A DNA stretch of 64,000 bases from Antedon mediterranea (lineage: Eukaryota > Echinodermata > Crinoidea > Comatulida > Antedonidae). The position numbers and the translations under genes are program-made. The stretch's first letter is position 1; each line of letters opens with the position of its first letter. The notes beneath the pieces are model-generated. The model was not told the DNA's origin. It worked only from the letters and a program-made list of their open reading frames with translations, and searched no databases. Where the stretch lies: contig NC_092676.1 in assembly GCF_964355755.1 (NCBI RefSeq), positions 8,536,288-8,600,287 on the forward strand. The letters run 5' to 3'. This document shows, piece by piece, positions 24,255 to 36,724 of this stretch.

Positions 24255-24306
24255 ATGTGGAATCTCTTGAGTTTATCATGTTTTACGTGCTGCTGTTTAA
24301 TTTTTG
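24255..24306 (+). CDS. Mosaic gene exon 1: start codon and signal peptide
   Basis: ATG in good context (AAAC before it) opens 17 codons, MWNLLSLSCFTCCCLIF plus one base, followed directly by the strong donor G|GTAAGT at 24307. The peptide is a short hydrophobic stretch with no charged residue, as expected for a secretory signal. The exon ends in phase 1. Joined to the phase-1 exon at 36000 it gives ...LIFA then EGNSDC, a good signal cleavage context just before the first EGF domain. The phase fit, strong donor and signal-like content are the evidence. No transcript is available, and the 5' UTR start is unknown. Other short exons in the next 11.7 kb cannot be excluded. Confidence 0.6.
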
Positions 24307-26161
24307 GTAAGTAAAAAACATTGTTTAGGAACCATGTTGTTTATCTTACCGACTTGAGTGCTTGTTTTATTAAGAACTTCAACAAGAGACTTTACGTCTA
24401 GTTTGTTGATATCTTCCTTACAAGTTCGTACTGCCTGGCGGATATCCGATCTGCTAACTGCGAAGACCCTAGGGTTATATTTAATTCAACTATAAACTCA
24501 AGATTAACTCCGTATTGTTCTGGGGTATTTTATTATTTAGAAGATTATTGTACTATGTTTGTTTACTGTGTTTTAAGACTTTATCGAAAATAAATGCCAG
24601 TAGAAATGTCGATGTTATGGCTTTGTCAATGTGATTTATGACCTGAAAGTGGATCGTTACTTGTCGCTGCCATCAAGGGACTGATTTGTTTATATACTTT
24701 AACTCTGAACATTTTGTTTTACTGTATCTTAATTTATGTCTTGGGATGTGCAATTTGTCAAATGAGTAGGTATAAGTTATAACCCAGGTTCTGTTCACAC
24801 TTTTCAGAATCGGGGTTGTAGCGAACGCAATTTATAAATGTGACTGGGATTTATGGAATTCAATTTTTTTTTGCTATGGAAGAGGATCTTTACCAATTTT
24901 CTGCTGAATTAACATTGCAAAAACATTCAGATAAAAAAGACATCTCATGTATCAAAATAGGTTTCAAATTATTTAAAAACCTCTACTTTACATCATTCCT
25001 AATAATATAACACCAATTTTCATCAGTTTATGTAAAAAAAAGTGTTTGCCAAAGAAAATATTTTTGAAGAAAGAATAATAACGAATTTCATAAATATGTC
25101 CTGAATTGGCTCTTCGGTGGTGTTCAAACCAGATTATCCATCCCCGCTTTCAAATATTAAAGTAATAGGTGTGCTGTTATGCCCTACTGTAGTTTATTTG
25201 CTACCTACAGTAATGTAGGCCCTACTGGTGTGTATTTTTTTAATGATATTTTACTAATAATTTGGTTTCTTCGAAATTTCTATTTTTGCCATTGTGCACT
25301 TTTATTGTTCTCTTTCATATATATAATAGGTTTGTACTAACTGTGAGGTATCCTTTTCTTTTCTTAACATTGCCCTTTTATCATTGCATAATTTATATTA
25401 ACTCTCAACTAGCCTATTGAATGTAGAAAATACTGTGGAATTCTGTATGACAGCATACTGTACATCACAAATATATATTTTATTGGTTTATTCAGTCAAG
25501 GTATAGGCAGTAGTTGAAATGGATTACTCTAGACAACGGTATCTGTCAGATATACAGTTGTATATAAATTATAGCCTTGATGGTGAACAATAAACAGTAG
25601 CATAAATGAACTACATCACTTCCTATGTATGCACCCAAACTGATTCATTCGTTTAGGGGAGCCCCAAACTGAACTCTCATGGATTTGTTTTCATATTTTA
25701 TACAGTATGGTACTTTGGCGTGGTATATATATATTATTTTAATATTTACTTTAATTATGATATTTAGATTTGATTTTTGAGAATGAAACTTTAAGATGAA
25801 TACAACAAAACAAACGTAACGCAGATTAGTTTTACGCTCAATTGGACATAATTTTCCTGTCTTACAGTCAATTACAATTTCACATTTGTATGCCCAACAT
25901 TGTCAATTATTATTCTATGGGTTGGGTCAAAGTTTACTTCCAGTCATTAATTTACGTCTTGACATGTTCACTCAAGCATGGTATTTCATTCAACCCTGAT
26001 TTGTATACCGCCTTTGAAGTTTATAAATAAAAGTGAACATAAATAAAGTAGGCTTTTTCAAAAGGTGTGTGCAGTGGTACTATTGAGTGGTGTAAACGAT
26101 TTACGTAATCATAGTGTTGATATGTAAATTGGTAAATTTCTTAAAATTTCACTTTAAACAA

Positions 26162-26508
26162 ATGAAAGATGTATTGCCTGCTGAAAAAAAATATTTTTTG
26201 TTGAATACAATATGCCATTTATTTTAATGCCACATTGTTATTCACTATGACCAACTTTAAAAAAAAAAATTAATTATTTGGAGAAAAAAGTGTAATTTAA
26301 AGAAAAAAATAGTCAAATTGGCTGCCAGCCAATAGGTTTTTGGTTGAATTTAAATTTGTCTTTTATACTGTAGGTGAAAACATTTTTTTTTTTGGCTTTT
26401 TTTTCCAAGGAAAGTTATTAACTTTATTAAAACTATGAAATGGCTTAATCAAAGTCTAAATTTATCAATCTTCATTTTTCATGTTTTTGAGGAACAATAC
26501 ATTCATTA
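26162..26508 (-). mobile_element. MITE family A copy 2
   Basis: Begins GAAAGATGTATTGCCTGCTG and ends GAGGAACAATACATTCATT. The interior includes TGGCTGCCAGCCAAT and TCAAAGTCTAAATT, found inverted in the copies at 28468 and 53793. It has no open frame and diverges noticeably from the others, so it is an older copy. Confidence 0.75.
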
Positions 26509-26968
26509 ATACCACATCCATGAACCAAATAAAAAACGTTAAACGGGGAAAAAATGAACAGCAGTAAACCAATCTTGCCCTAAACAGAGAAAAATGAAAA
26601 CAAATTGTCAAAACATTTAAGAGATGAGAAGCGAGTAGAGTAATTGTTGGTACAAATGCATTTTCCATAATATATTTAAAAAACAAACCAACGAAAATTC
26701 ATAAACATCCCATTTTAAATATTCCCTGAATTATAGACGATACATCAAAAGAAACCGATTATTATTATTGTACAACAACCATTACTTAGTTAGTGCCTGC
26801 CATATGGTGTTGCTACTGTACTGTGGTAGTTTAACTTTTCTGTTTACCATCTGTTTATATTATTTCGATTACAAATATAATGTGACTATTTTTTATAATG
26901 AATGAATTTGTCTTGGGAAAATAAAAACCCTAAACATAAACATATGCAACATTGTTTCAAGTATTTTG

Positions 26969-27175
26969 TTAAAGATATATTGTCCCCTGAAAAAATGATA
27001 TTACACTTTTTTTGTTGAATATGCCATCTTAATGTCACATAATACAGTAGTTATTCATTTTGACCAAAAACTGGTTTGAAAAAAAAATTATTTACCTGAA
27101 AAAAATGTAATTTTAAGCAAAACATACTTAAATTAACAAATAAACCGTTTATTTTGTCTTATATATTATAAGAGA
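26969..27175 (-). mobile_element. MITE family A copy 3 (truncated)
   Basis: Begins TTAAAGATATATTGTCCCCT, then AATATGCCATCTTAATGTCA and TTTTGACCAAAAACTGG as in other family A copies. The second inverted end is missing after about 27175. Confidence 0.7.
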
Positions 27176-27514
27176 AATAATTATTCTTTTTGGGTTTTTG
27201 TACGACTGTGTTCAGATCGCATTAACAACGGAATTTATCAAAGTGTTGTGTTAGCTTACATTTTGGGGTAGATTTTACACTACTGCTGAGCATAGAATTA
27301 TACTACTGTTTCTCATTTAATAAATAAACTATTTCTTGTCGAAATGGCTGTGTTATTTTTTTATAGTTTTTCGTGCATAGTGATTTATATTCTTTAGAAT
27401 GGACAAATACTGTAAAGATACAGTACAGAAAGAAATTACAGCTTCATGTCTATGCATAACCTTTCCTAGCCTACGTGTGAGTAGATCGTAGGTCATTGTT
27501 CTCTGTCATGACCA

Positions 27515-28027
27515 GGGGTGGATTGCTATAAAACAGTCTTAACTGATGGTCTTAACTCCCCGATTAAAGCCGGCTTTATCAGATAGACGGTCTTACTAAA
27601 GCCACCCCTGTTAGATCATTGCTATAAAACAGTCTTAGATAAGACCGCATAAACTAACAAATTGAGGGCGTACTTTGCGCGTAGAATACCAAATAAGGTA
27701 ATGTTCGTCACGCTTGTTCAATTCACAATCATAACAGTACGTACATTTCTACGCGAAAAATCTATTCTAGGCTTATATAAGAATAAAATCACCGTTATTA
27801 TTTGATTTAACACTTAAAACTCGTTCAATTGGTTATCTTTGACGATAAATAATACGAAAAGCAACAAAAAGAGAGGTTTAAGACTGTTTTAAGACTCTTT
27901 CGAGTAAGCTTTACAGGTTAGGCCGCGGTATAGCAATGGTCTATAATATAAGACTACTTGCTACGTCACGAATTATAGCCGGCTAAGCGCTAAGACCGGT
28001 TATAGACCGCTTATAGCAATCCGCCCC
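27515..28027. mobile_element. 513-bp inverted-repeat MITE
   Basis: The left end GGGGTGGATTGCTATAAAAC matches the right end TTATAGCAATCCGCCCC as an inverted repeat. The unit ATTGCTATAAAACAGTCTTA recurs at about 27612, so the left end is partly duplicated. The interior has GTCTTA/TAAGAC motifs in both orientations (for example near 27880 and 27950), giving a highly foldable element. No target duplication is evident and there is no coding capacity. Confidence 0.75.
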
Positions 28028-28467
28028 ATATCATTTTAAAATCATAGTAAAATTTGATATTGTAATTGTTTAGTATTGAGCAAAAACATTAGATCTACTG
28101 GTATATATTTTACAAAGTTCAAACCCTGGAGAAAATTCTGCAGATTTGGCAACTAAAGTTGCTTTTCTCGACAATAGACTGTACAGTACTATATGTCCTG
28201 TGGAGGAACTGAAACACAATCCACGTCACACACTGTGAGGCTGTGACATCCTGCGGCTTCAGAAGAGTACTCTTAAGAAAAACGCCTAAACGTGAATACA
28301 CATACATGTATTGATGAGCAATGTGTTACATTGGAATACAGTTAAACAGATGAGTCACCAGGGAACTTATGAATGATATTAATAATCAATGCAATTCTGC
28401 TCTTTCTCTTAATAGTATTAAAAGAGTAAATATTTCTGTAATTGTATGTTTAGAGTATAAAATAACA

Positions 28468-28796
28468 TTAAAGATGTATTGTCCCCCAAAAACATGAACA
28501 ATAAAAATTAATTAAATCAGACTTTGAATAGATTATTTTGTAGTTTTAATAAAGTTGATCACTTTCGTAGAAAAAAACCCCAATGTTTTCACTTATAAAA
28601 TGACAAAATAAATGGTTAAATTCAACCAAAAACGCATTGACTGGCAGCTAATTTGAATATTTTTTGCTTTAAATTACAGTTTTGCAGGTAAATAATTTTT
28701 TTTGGATCCAATTTTTGGTAATTATGTAACATTAAAATGGCATATTCAACAAAAAATGTTTTAAGAATTATTTTTTCAAAGGAACACATCTTTAAA
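28468..28796 (+). mobile_element. MITE family A copy 4 (near full length)
   Basis: Starts TTAAAGATGTATTGTCCCCC, continues TCAGACTTTGAATAGATTAT, contains TTGACTGGCAGCTAATTTG and ends GGAACACATCTTTAA. At 329 bp it is one of the best reference copies of the family. The ends are TTAA-rich, so the exact target duplication (TA or TTAA) cannot be fixed. Confidence 0.82.
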
Positions 28797-28896
28797 TGTA
28801 CTTTCTTTGATATTTTAATGCTGTTTATTGTACAGTTGATAAACATATCGCTTTTAAATCAAAATTACAATAAAACCTTTTTGGGACACCCTTACT

Positions 28897-29250
28897 AACA
28901 AGAAACACTAATTGGGGATGCCTCTATACAGTATATAGGGGACAAGAAACACTAATTGGGGATGCCTCTATACAGTATATAGGGGACAAGAAACACTAAT
29001 TGGGGATGCCTCTATACAGTATATAGGGGACAAGAAACACTAATTGGGGATGCCTCTATACAGTATATAGGGGACAAGAAACACTAATTGGGGATGCCTC
29101 TATACAGTATATAGGGGACAAGAAACACTAATTGGGGATGCCTCTATACAGTATATAGGGGACAAGAAACACTAATTGGGGATGCCTCTATACAGTATAT
29201 AGGGGACAAGAAACACTAATTGGGGATGCCTCTATACAGTATATAGGGGA
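28897..29250. repeat. 44-bp minisatellite, about eight near-identical units
   Basis: The unit AAGAAACACTAATTGGGGAT plus GCCTCTATACAGTATATAGG plus GGAC repeats with period 44 (starts 28897, 28941, 28985, 29029, 29073, 29117, 29161, 29205). I see no differences between full units, so it is very recently expanded and likely length-polymorphic. The right flank (GACACTTTGTTGGTTCCTAA, GTTCCACTGTA) is part of a dispersed repeat also next to the 83-bp array. Confidence 0.93.
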
Positions 29251-30164
29251 CACCTCTATATTAGGGAGACACTTTGTTGGTTCCTAAAGATGTCCCATTT
29301 ATAGGGGTTCCACTGTATAAGTCTCCAACTAATAATTGATCATTCAAAATAAAATTTAGAATGAAGATGTATCAAAAACATTAAATTCGTAATGATGTAA
29401 CCAGTATCATATCAATTTATTTAGTGTTTTCTGGTACAAATCTATTTTATTTATTTATTTTTTTAATTTTTAAATCATATAATTTTATTGTAGGACTACA
29501 CTATTGTAAAGGTACACAGTCTATTAATTTTTGTCTTAATTTATTTTCAATCTTTCCTGGAACACGATGTTTTTTCCACGCGTCTTCGTGCATTTTCCTT
29601 CATTCCCTGGTGTCCCATTCACTTATATCTCATGTTTTTTCATTTATTCAAAGAATGTTACACTACAAATGTTATTGAATTAACAAAAAAAATCTTAAGT
29701 GTATTCTAAGTTATTGAATTATTAGTAATAAACTAAAAATGATATTAATCTTTATTTTATTCATATTCAATCAGAAAGGCATCAATATATCAAACACAAA
29801 TATGTATTTCATTTGTAGATAAATTAATTATTCATAATTTGACATGTGTGAGCAACCATGCATGATGTTCCCACATTTTACGTACTGCATCCATGCTAAA
29901 ATGGTATGATTGAATACTGTATGTTAAGGTGTTAAACTGTCAGTGTTGAATTAATGTCTTGTGTTTCACATACATGGATCGGGTTACTAGCCTAGGGTGC
30001 ATAAAATGTGTTGCATTCAATTTTCTGTCCATTACAGTAAACATGGATATTTCCCATTTTCAGTAAATAAAATATTGTGTACATATCATATCTAATTGAA
30101 TATTGGTTTAGTTGGAAAGTGTGGAAATATTATACCGAAACGTATAGTTCTGTCAGTAACACTA

Positions 30165-30660
30165 ATTCAAATTGACACTCCGCTTTAAATAAACGAACCC
30201 CACCCCCTCGAATGAACTCCCCCACATAGAACATCATTTGGAATAGACGCCTCAGACGTTTACTTATTTTCACGAATAAACAGCCCTCAAATAAACGCCC
30301 CACAAACATGCATTTGTACACAATTCTGTATTTGGAACAAATTTCCATTTGTAGTAGAATTCATCGATTGACATGATCTACAATTTTGATACAATTTTTA
30401 GTATATTTTATCACTTCATGATATTAATTATTATTAATATTATTATTTATTCAGGCAAAAGATACATTTATAAAATATATACTAATCAACAAATTAAACA
30501 AACACAACGCAAAAGAAAATATAAATATCTAAGGGCGTATTTATTGAATTTATTTGACACTAAAAAAAAAACTCCCCTGAATAAATGCTTCTCTCTTGAA
30601 TAAACACCCGCACCCACTCTCCTAAACACCATCCTGAATGGTAAATGACCTGGGCATTAA
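30165..30660. repeat. Degraded repeat with AATAAACGCCCC-type motifs
   Basis: Variants of AATAAACG/AATAAACA followed by C-rich runs recur at about 30187 (TAAACGAACCCCACCCCC), 30282 (CGAATAAACAGCCCTC), 30290 (AATAAACGCCCCAC) and 30600 (AATAAACACCCGCACCC). The pattern looks like an old inverted or tandemly built dispersed repeat. The boundaries are approximate and the family unknown. Confidence 0.4.
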
Positions 30661-31967
30661 TTCGCATAAATATGGTAAATATTATAATGGCATACAGTAC
30701 AACATACAAATATATACAATTATTAAAAATCCCTTTCCTCCACTCCTCACCTCTAGCCCTTTCACCCCACTCCAATTATCCTCTCCCTCATTTTTCTCGA
30801 CACCAGTTGTTCCCCACCGCTTCTGTCTCTACTCCAATCAATTTCCTTTTCCATTTATTTCCACTCTCATTGTGTCCCTTTTCTCCCTTCTTCTTTATTT
30901 CATTCCATTTTGTGATTTTCCCCTGCTGCCCCTTTCAACCCTTTTAACATCATGCTACTGTATCCAGTATCAAATCAAGTTTTAAAATCCAAAATATATT
31001 AAATTACACAATTAAATTTAAGACCTGATCATTAAAAATTCATAAATTAGCTTGCATATTGTAAGTTTCCATCTGGGATTTGTAATTCATTTTTATTTTT
31101 ATAATATCATTAGTTTACTTAGCTTTCTTATACAACTAACCAAATAGAATTATCAATTGTGTAGGCCTACAGTAACTGTATATTGTTTATTTGTACCATC
31201 TTAAAAACAACATTTTAATTAACAGTAATAATACTATAAATAAAATGAATATATTTTCAGATCATTTAGGTCCTGTACAGTAGTTTTTGTTACATACAAA
31301 GGTACTGAGAAATCGATAAAATAAAACTAACAATACCAAATGAACCAACTGTAAGTTATCAGGTGTGGATTTTGGCTCACAAGCTTCCCTTTAACAGATT
31401 AAAGTGACCGTATCAACTACATTTTGATATCTATTTTTGAAAGAATAATATGTATATTAATTATGAAGATAAAATATTGTTTGTTAGAGCTCTCCCGTTA
31501 AAAAAAAATCCACCCTTGATTTGATTCCGCAAGCTTTAAAGAAAAAAAAAATTGACATTGATATTTGTCAATAGATTTAACTATCAATATTTTTAGTCCA
31601 TTTGTTCAGTATTTATCAATTTACTTTAACACAGTGATGTGACCTTTTTTACTTTCTGCTAATTAATTATCAAATATTAGCAAGTAATTTCTCTTAATTT
31701 TAGCCAATGCTGTACTGTAAAAATGTAAATTTAAACTATTAAAAGTGATAATGAGTTGAGTGCAGTATATATCGTCATGGTTACACTGTGTAATTTGAAA
31801 ATTATCTTGTCTGTGTAAACAAGATACTTAAGTACTCTTCAGATGCAACTTGTTTACAATGTGTGTTACTGAATCCTTTTTACAATTAGGTAATCAAAAC
31901 AAAAAATTTATATTCACTGTACGGTCGTTTGTCAGTAATTTTACTTAAAAACTGTTTTTTGTTTGAT

Positions 31968-32240
31968 GTCTTTAGGCACATTTGGCCAAGGATTCCAATA
32001 GTAAATTAATCAGTATCCTATCAGATACACTTTGTGAAGCAGTTCAACAGGGTAACCTCCTAATCATTTCTAATGCTGAACACAGGCAAACTGTGTAAAC
32101 TGGACCTATGGTTTATAGTCCTTATCCAAGAAGACTTTGTTCCACCACCAGAACTAGAGTGGGACTGAATCAGCCTCAAACTCCTGCCGATATTCTTTGC
32201 CCTTTAGGTACGGTAAACGGCGCCCCTGCCTTAACTGCTC
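31968..32240 (-). mobile_element. tRNA-derived SINE, minus-strand copy
   Basis: Reverse complement of the 4600-4955 element: plus-strand landmarks GGTACGGTAAACGGCGCCCC and TTAACTGCTC (head), TTTATAGTCCTTATCC (body), GGCCAAGGATTCCAATAG (3' part). The first bases of the A box (TGGCC) are missing, so the head is slightly truncated. It is inactive as a pol III unit unless flanking bases compensate. Confidence 0.85.
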
Positions 32241-33099
32241 AAAGTTGGAGAAAACTTCTTTACATTTTTTTAAAAGCTGAATTTATTTTTGGGAATTTTG
32301 CATTTTTAAAAATGTTTATGCATAGTGATGATTGTTGTAATTATTGTATTTTATTGATTTTATCATTGTTTTTAACTTTTTTTTTTTTTGTCTTTTACCA
32401 TTTTTAACTATAATAAAAATTCATGCAATTCAGTTCTTCAGTGATTTTTATTTAAAAAAATAAAGAATACAAATACACAGAATATGATGAATTGTATTTT
32501 TTTACATAATTCAGCATTTTTCCTTTACTGTAAACATATTTTTGGGTTGAGAACAATTTATTTACCTGCATATTCAATTCACTCATTACTCTAAATTCCA
32601 GCTCATATTATAATTAATGTGAGTATGATGTGCTTTGCCACGTACTCAATGCTTCATTAAAGTTTAATCTGTGTCTTGAATCTACCAATTAAACTTAGTA
32701 TTTTCATTACAGTTGTAGGCATGTTAATAACAGAGGTCCTTAATACAGTAATACTGATGTAAACTAAACATGCTTCTCCATTGATTTGTCGTATTCCCAT
32801 AGGAAATTTATCTGTGACGGATATTTGCTTTTCTTTATGCGTAAACTTGCTGGTTTTTCTGACCATATGTCTTTCACACAGAGTATTGTAATTGCTTCTT
32901 CACTACTATTGGAAAAAATTGATGTTGTTATTATCAATGTAGTTGCAGTTTCTTTATCTTTAAAAAAAAAAGAAGAAATCTCATGAAAAAGAAAATAAAT
33001 AATGTGCTACAGTATAACCAGCAGGAGGAAGAGAGAGAGGAAAGGGGAGTTACCAAAAGAAATCATTCCTCCAATTGAGGTTACGTCATTAGTTTTACA

Positions 33100-33359
33100 T
33101 AAAGTGTGGTTCCCACTGGCAGTGAAACGCAACCTAAGCACCGTAAGAAAATATTTTCCCCTGCCTTCGCTTGGTTGTGCATGAACGTTTAGTTATCGTA
33201 GACTTTAACCTGGTTCTTGCATTGTTGTATGAAATCAAACTGATTTTCTGTAGCGATGTTTGCATCACTGTTGTCGGTTCCCACTTGTTGATACGCAATA
33301 CGGAACTTTACGTTGATATGTTGTTTTGTTGCATTGCATCTTAGTGGGAATCAGGCTTA
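33100..33359. mobile_element. 260-bp MITE candidate
   Basis: The left end TAAAGTGTGGTTCCCACTGG and right end TTAGTGGGAATCAGGCTTA are inverted repeats over about 18 bases with several mismatches. The interior is less AT-rich than its flanks and has no open frame. No target duplication was identified. Confidence 0.6.
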
Positions 33360-34639
33360 CTGTACACACCTTCAAAGACCCTATTTTTTCATTATTTCTT
33401 TTCTAAACCCTATAAAATACTGTACTGATGAATAAACGTATTTTAAATTTTCTTTCATTCAAGATTCTTTAATTTGGTCCATAATAACAGGAAATTTGAC
33501 TTGTATTTTCGCAATATATAATTTGCTCTCTAAAGTATAAGAATTATGAATTCATCCATTGTACACATTCTAATACTAAAATCAATCACTTGAGGAAAAA
33601 CACCATTGTTATGTGAATATGAACCTTTATATATTTTACTACAGTTAACCCACATCTTTCTACTTTAGACTAATAACAATTTATGAGCTAATTTAAAAAA
33701 ATGAGATGTACGGCAGTGTTAAATAATAATATAGAAAGTCAGAGTTATTGTAGTAATCTGGAATATACTGATAATATTCCTAAGAGACTATTCCACACAT
33801 TATCCCAAAGGTCCGTTACATATTTTGATGTTCCATCTGGGACAACAAATTGTCTTTATATGAAAAAAACATGTGATGTTAAATTTCTTGGGATTAAGGT
33901 CATAGCAACCTAGTTTTTATTATCTTTTTATTGTCATGGGAAATATCTTTTTTTTATAAACACATTTTTTCTCCTTCAATATAGCAATGGAAAATAGTAA
34001 TTTCTGTATTTTTTAAGCATATTTTTAGGTAACTGAAATATTGAAAATAATACTGACTGTCTCTTCTTTATTTGATTATTGAAGTACTACTATAAAACAA
34101 ATTGAAAAAGCTAAAGCTACAGTAAAAAGAAATTTTTCATTCAAAATTTATATTTTTTTCTGTTAAGTTCTTCAAAATTACATGTTTTTGTAAATTTACC
34201 TTTTTTCAATGCTTGTTCCTTAAAATACAGTTTTAATGTTACAAATTCTTATATTTTAGGATAAACAGTAAACTTTTTTATAACCTTGATTTTGCCTTTA
34301 TCAACAATACCATAAATATGTATAAACTAATACATAAATATATCAAAATGTGTATTGTAGATGCTATAATAAGTATACTGTAAGCCACTGTGTCCATTAT
34401 ATAATCCCTTGGTGTGTCCACAAACAAGATTTACTACTTTACTTGTAGTCTACTGTACATTGTTACATTCAGGCTGAATGCGTGATAACACGTTTCCATT
34501 CCCTATGGCAACGTGAATGGTTGAAATTACTACTTGTATTGGTTTTAACAAGTTTGTAACAGATTTGAACTATTCGGCTTACATATCCTTTGACATAGTG
34601 TTACAGTACGGTAAATGATTGTTCACGTTGTGTCTGTTA

Positions 34640-34805
34640 AGAGGCGTGGAACTGATTGTGTCGCAGCCAAAGATAAACTCTTTGATCTCCGGAGATCAGC
34701 GTCCTGATTGCCTTGATATAAACAGCAGGGTCCCCATAACTGCTGCAACATCAACAGTTTTAAATGAAAGATAGTTTTCGGCGTGCCACTGCCTTAAACG
34801 CTCGG
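34640..34805 (-). mobile_element. Degenerate SINE-like element with tRNA A box
   Basis: On the minus strand it begins GAGTGGCCGAGCGTTTAAGG, a tRNA-Leu/Ser-type A-box region like that at 4600. A clear B box is not visible at the expected distance. The 3' side includes CTCCGGAGATC, an 11-base palindrome-like motif. It may be a decayed relative of the tRNA-derived SINEs. Confidence 0.4.
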
Positions 34806-35999
34806 CCACTCAATACATTTTTTTATGAAGAAATTATTTCAAAATTGCACCAAATTTATCATATTTTGAAGATTTTCACGCATTAAATACCACTGTACAC
34901 ATTTAAGACATAGAAGACACCACTACAAAAGGTTTTCAATCGAAAAAGCAGCCCAATAAAGCGAACACTGACATTTTATTTTTACTAGAGCCACAGTGCT
35001 TACTTTGATCATCAGGACTACTTTGTATTATACTTGATAACTTTGTCTTAAACCATGTTGATTACACTTGAGATTATATGACAGTTGTTATGATATAGGT
35101 TACAGATTGTATGAAAAAACAATTTAGGTTAATCGGTATGTAAGACAGTACAATCATGCTAAACTCTTTAATCTTAATTATCCAGCAACTCATCTATTAT
35201 CAATATTAATTCTAATGAAACATTAAACTTGCATAATCTTTTATCACAAGATCGCGTGACTCATTTAAATGCTTGTGGTGTTGCTATACATAAAACCTTG
35301 GTAGTATTTTTTCCCTGTATATTATCTTCTAAAAATTTCATAAATCCAAACATTTAAATGCAAATTATTTCCTTAAATATATAATTCTAAATTATCTGGT
35401 CCCATTTTATTCAATAACCTGCTATCTACAATTTCATTCAATTTTTAAAGAATAAAAATGAATGGATGTGAATTTGTTTTATTTATTTAATTGTGACACA
35501 AACAGAGTATTTGTTACAATATGGCATCCTATAATATTGCAGTAAGCCAGCGAATGGTGTTATAGTATTACTGTACTGTATATTCCCAAAAAAATAGGGG
35601 GTGGGGTGGGGAGGATGCTAAATATTTTATAAATAATAAATGATCCATCAGGTTGCATACAAATAAAAATAATCATTAATTTATTTTACAAAGACATAGC
35701 TGAAAAATGTTAGGTGGGCTAAAGCCTGTTTAGCCGCCTGTCTAAATCCGACCATGGCTGGAATTATATTTAAATTGAAGGCAATTCGAAGTCATTTGTC
35801 TGAGTTAAGGGGTAGCCTAAATTAGGGAGAATTGGGTGCGATTGTACTTATTTTTTGTTTGATATGATTATTTTTAACACACAATATTCAGTATAAAACA
35901 AATATACTCTAATGTTACCAAATGTCAACTATTACGACCAACCTGGGACTGTTAAAAGCTCATTATTAATGTTCGTTTCTACTTGTTTTTATCTAATAG

Positions 36000-36131
36000 C
36001 CGAGGGCAATAGTGACTGCTACCCTGACCTTTGTGCTAATGGAGGCAGTTGTATACGAACGGGGCTAGAGGAGGCCAAGTACAAATGTATCTGCCAAATA
36101 GGCTGGCAGGGAGAACTCTGCCAACAGAAGG
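36000..36131 (+). CDS. Mosaic gene exon 2: EGF-like domain
   Basis: A 132-base exon, phase 1 at both ends, flanked by TTTTTATCTAATAG|CC and G|GTAAGT. It encodes one complete EGF module with six cysteines: DCYPDLCANGGSC, then KCICQIGWQGELC. NGG after the second Cys and the C-x-C-x4-W-x-G pattern are typical. There is no Asp-x-Asp/Asn-Glu at the start, so it is probably not calcium-binding. Symmetric 1-1 phase is the classic arrangement for shuffled extracellular modules. The product is expected to be extracellular, either secreted or the outer part of a membrane protein. Confidence 0.92.
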
Positions 36132-36724
36132 GTAAGTGAATGGAAAATGAAATGACAAGAATTGGAATAGAAAAATCAATGTTTAAGTGTGTGTTAATAA
36201 AGCTAATGTTGTGTTGGAAAACTGATGTTCTATGAAAAAGGGCTAGACAAAGAAGAAGTGAAACTACACTATAGTTACTGTGTTAAATATAGGCCTACTT
36301 AATTCTACAAAAAAAAAAGTATTTACCTAAAAAGATATCAGAAAATTAGCAGAAAAAACAACTGCCACAGAAAGCCGATGAGGTGTACTTGAAATAAAAC
36401 ATTGACAGAGATAATGTAAATGTCTTTTTGCCGGTAGGTAAAACTTTTTCCATACAGTTGTGTAAAGTGAAATACTGTAGATATAGCAACATATTAAAAT
36501 TAACAGTTAAATATATAATGTCTAGTGTACTATACTGTAGCTTTATCTACTGTACCTGGATAAAGCGACATAGGACTTTCCCTTCTGAGGGAGAATATAA
36601 CTTGAACAGTAGCAAAACACCCCTCCAAGACAGTGGTACAAGAAGTGTGAACATAGTGTTCTTTCTTTCTCTTATTTAATTTAAATGTTAAAAATGTTAA
36701 ATGTATTATTACTAGTCCTCAAGT

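Larger units (their letters stand above)
24307..35999 (+). other. Mosaic gene intron 1 (about 11.7 kb)
   Basis: Bounded by GTAAGT at 24307 and a pyrimidine-rich tract ending AG at 35998-35999. No convincing exon was found inside. It carries MITEs (26162, 26969, 27515, 28468, 33100), a 44-bp minisatellite (28897), and SINE pieces (31968, 34640). Stretches at 24.3-26.1 kb, 29.3-30.1 kb, 30.7-31.9 kb, 32.3-33.1 kb, 33.4-34.6 kb and 34.8-36.0 kb show nothing recognisable apart from simple AT-rich sequence. The open frame at 33701-33913 has no splice sites or domain that would support it. Confidence 0.55.

Noticed and set aside
28897-29250. CRISPR-like regular repeats
   Set aside because: The 44-bp units are contiguous with no unique spacers. 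It is a eukaryotic minisatellite, as are the 83-, 25- and 26-bp arrays.
33701-33913. 70-codon ATG-led frame in intron 1
   Set aside because: No acceptor or donor in place and no recognisable motif. Kept only as a remark in the intron entry.
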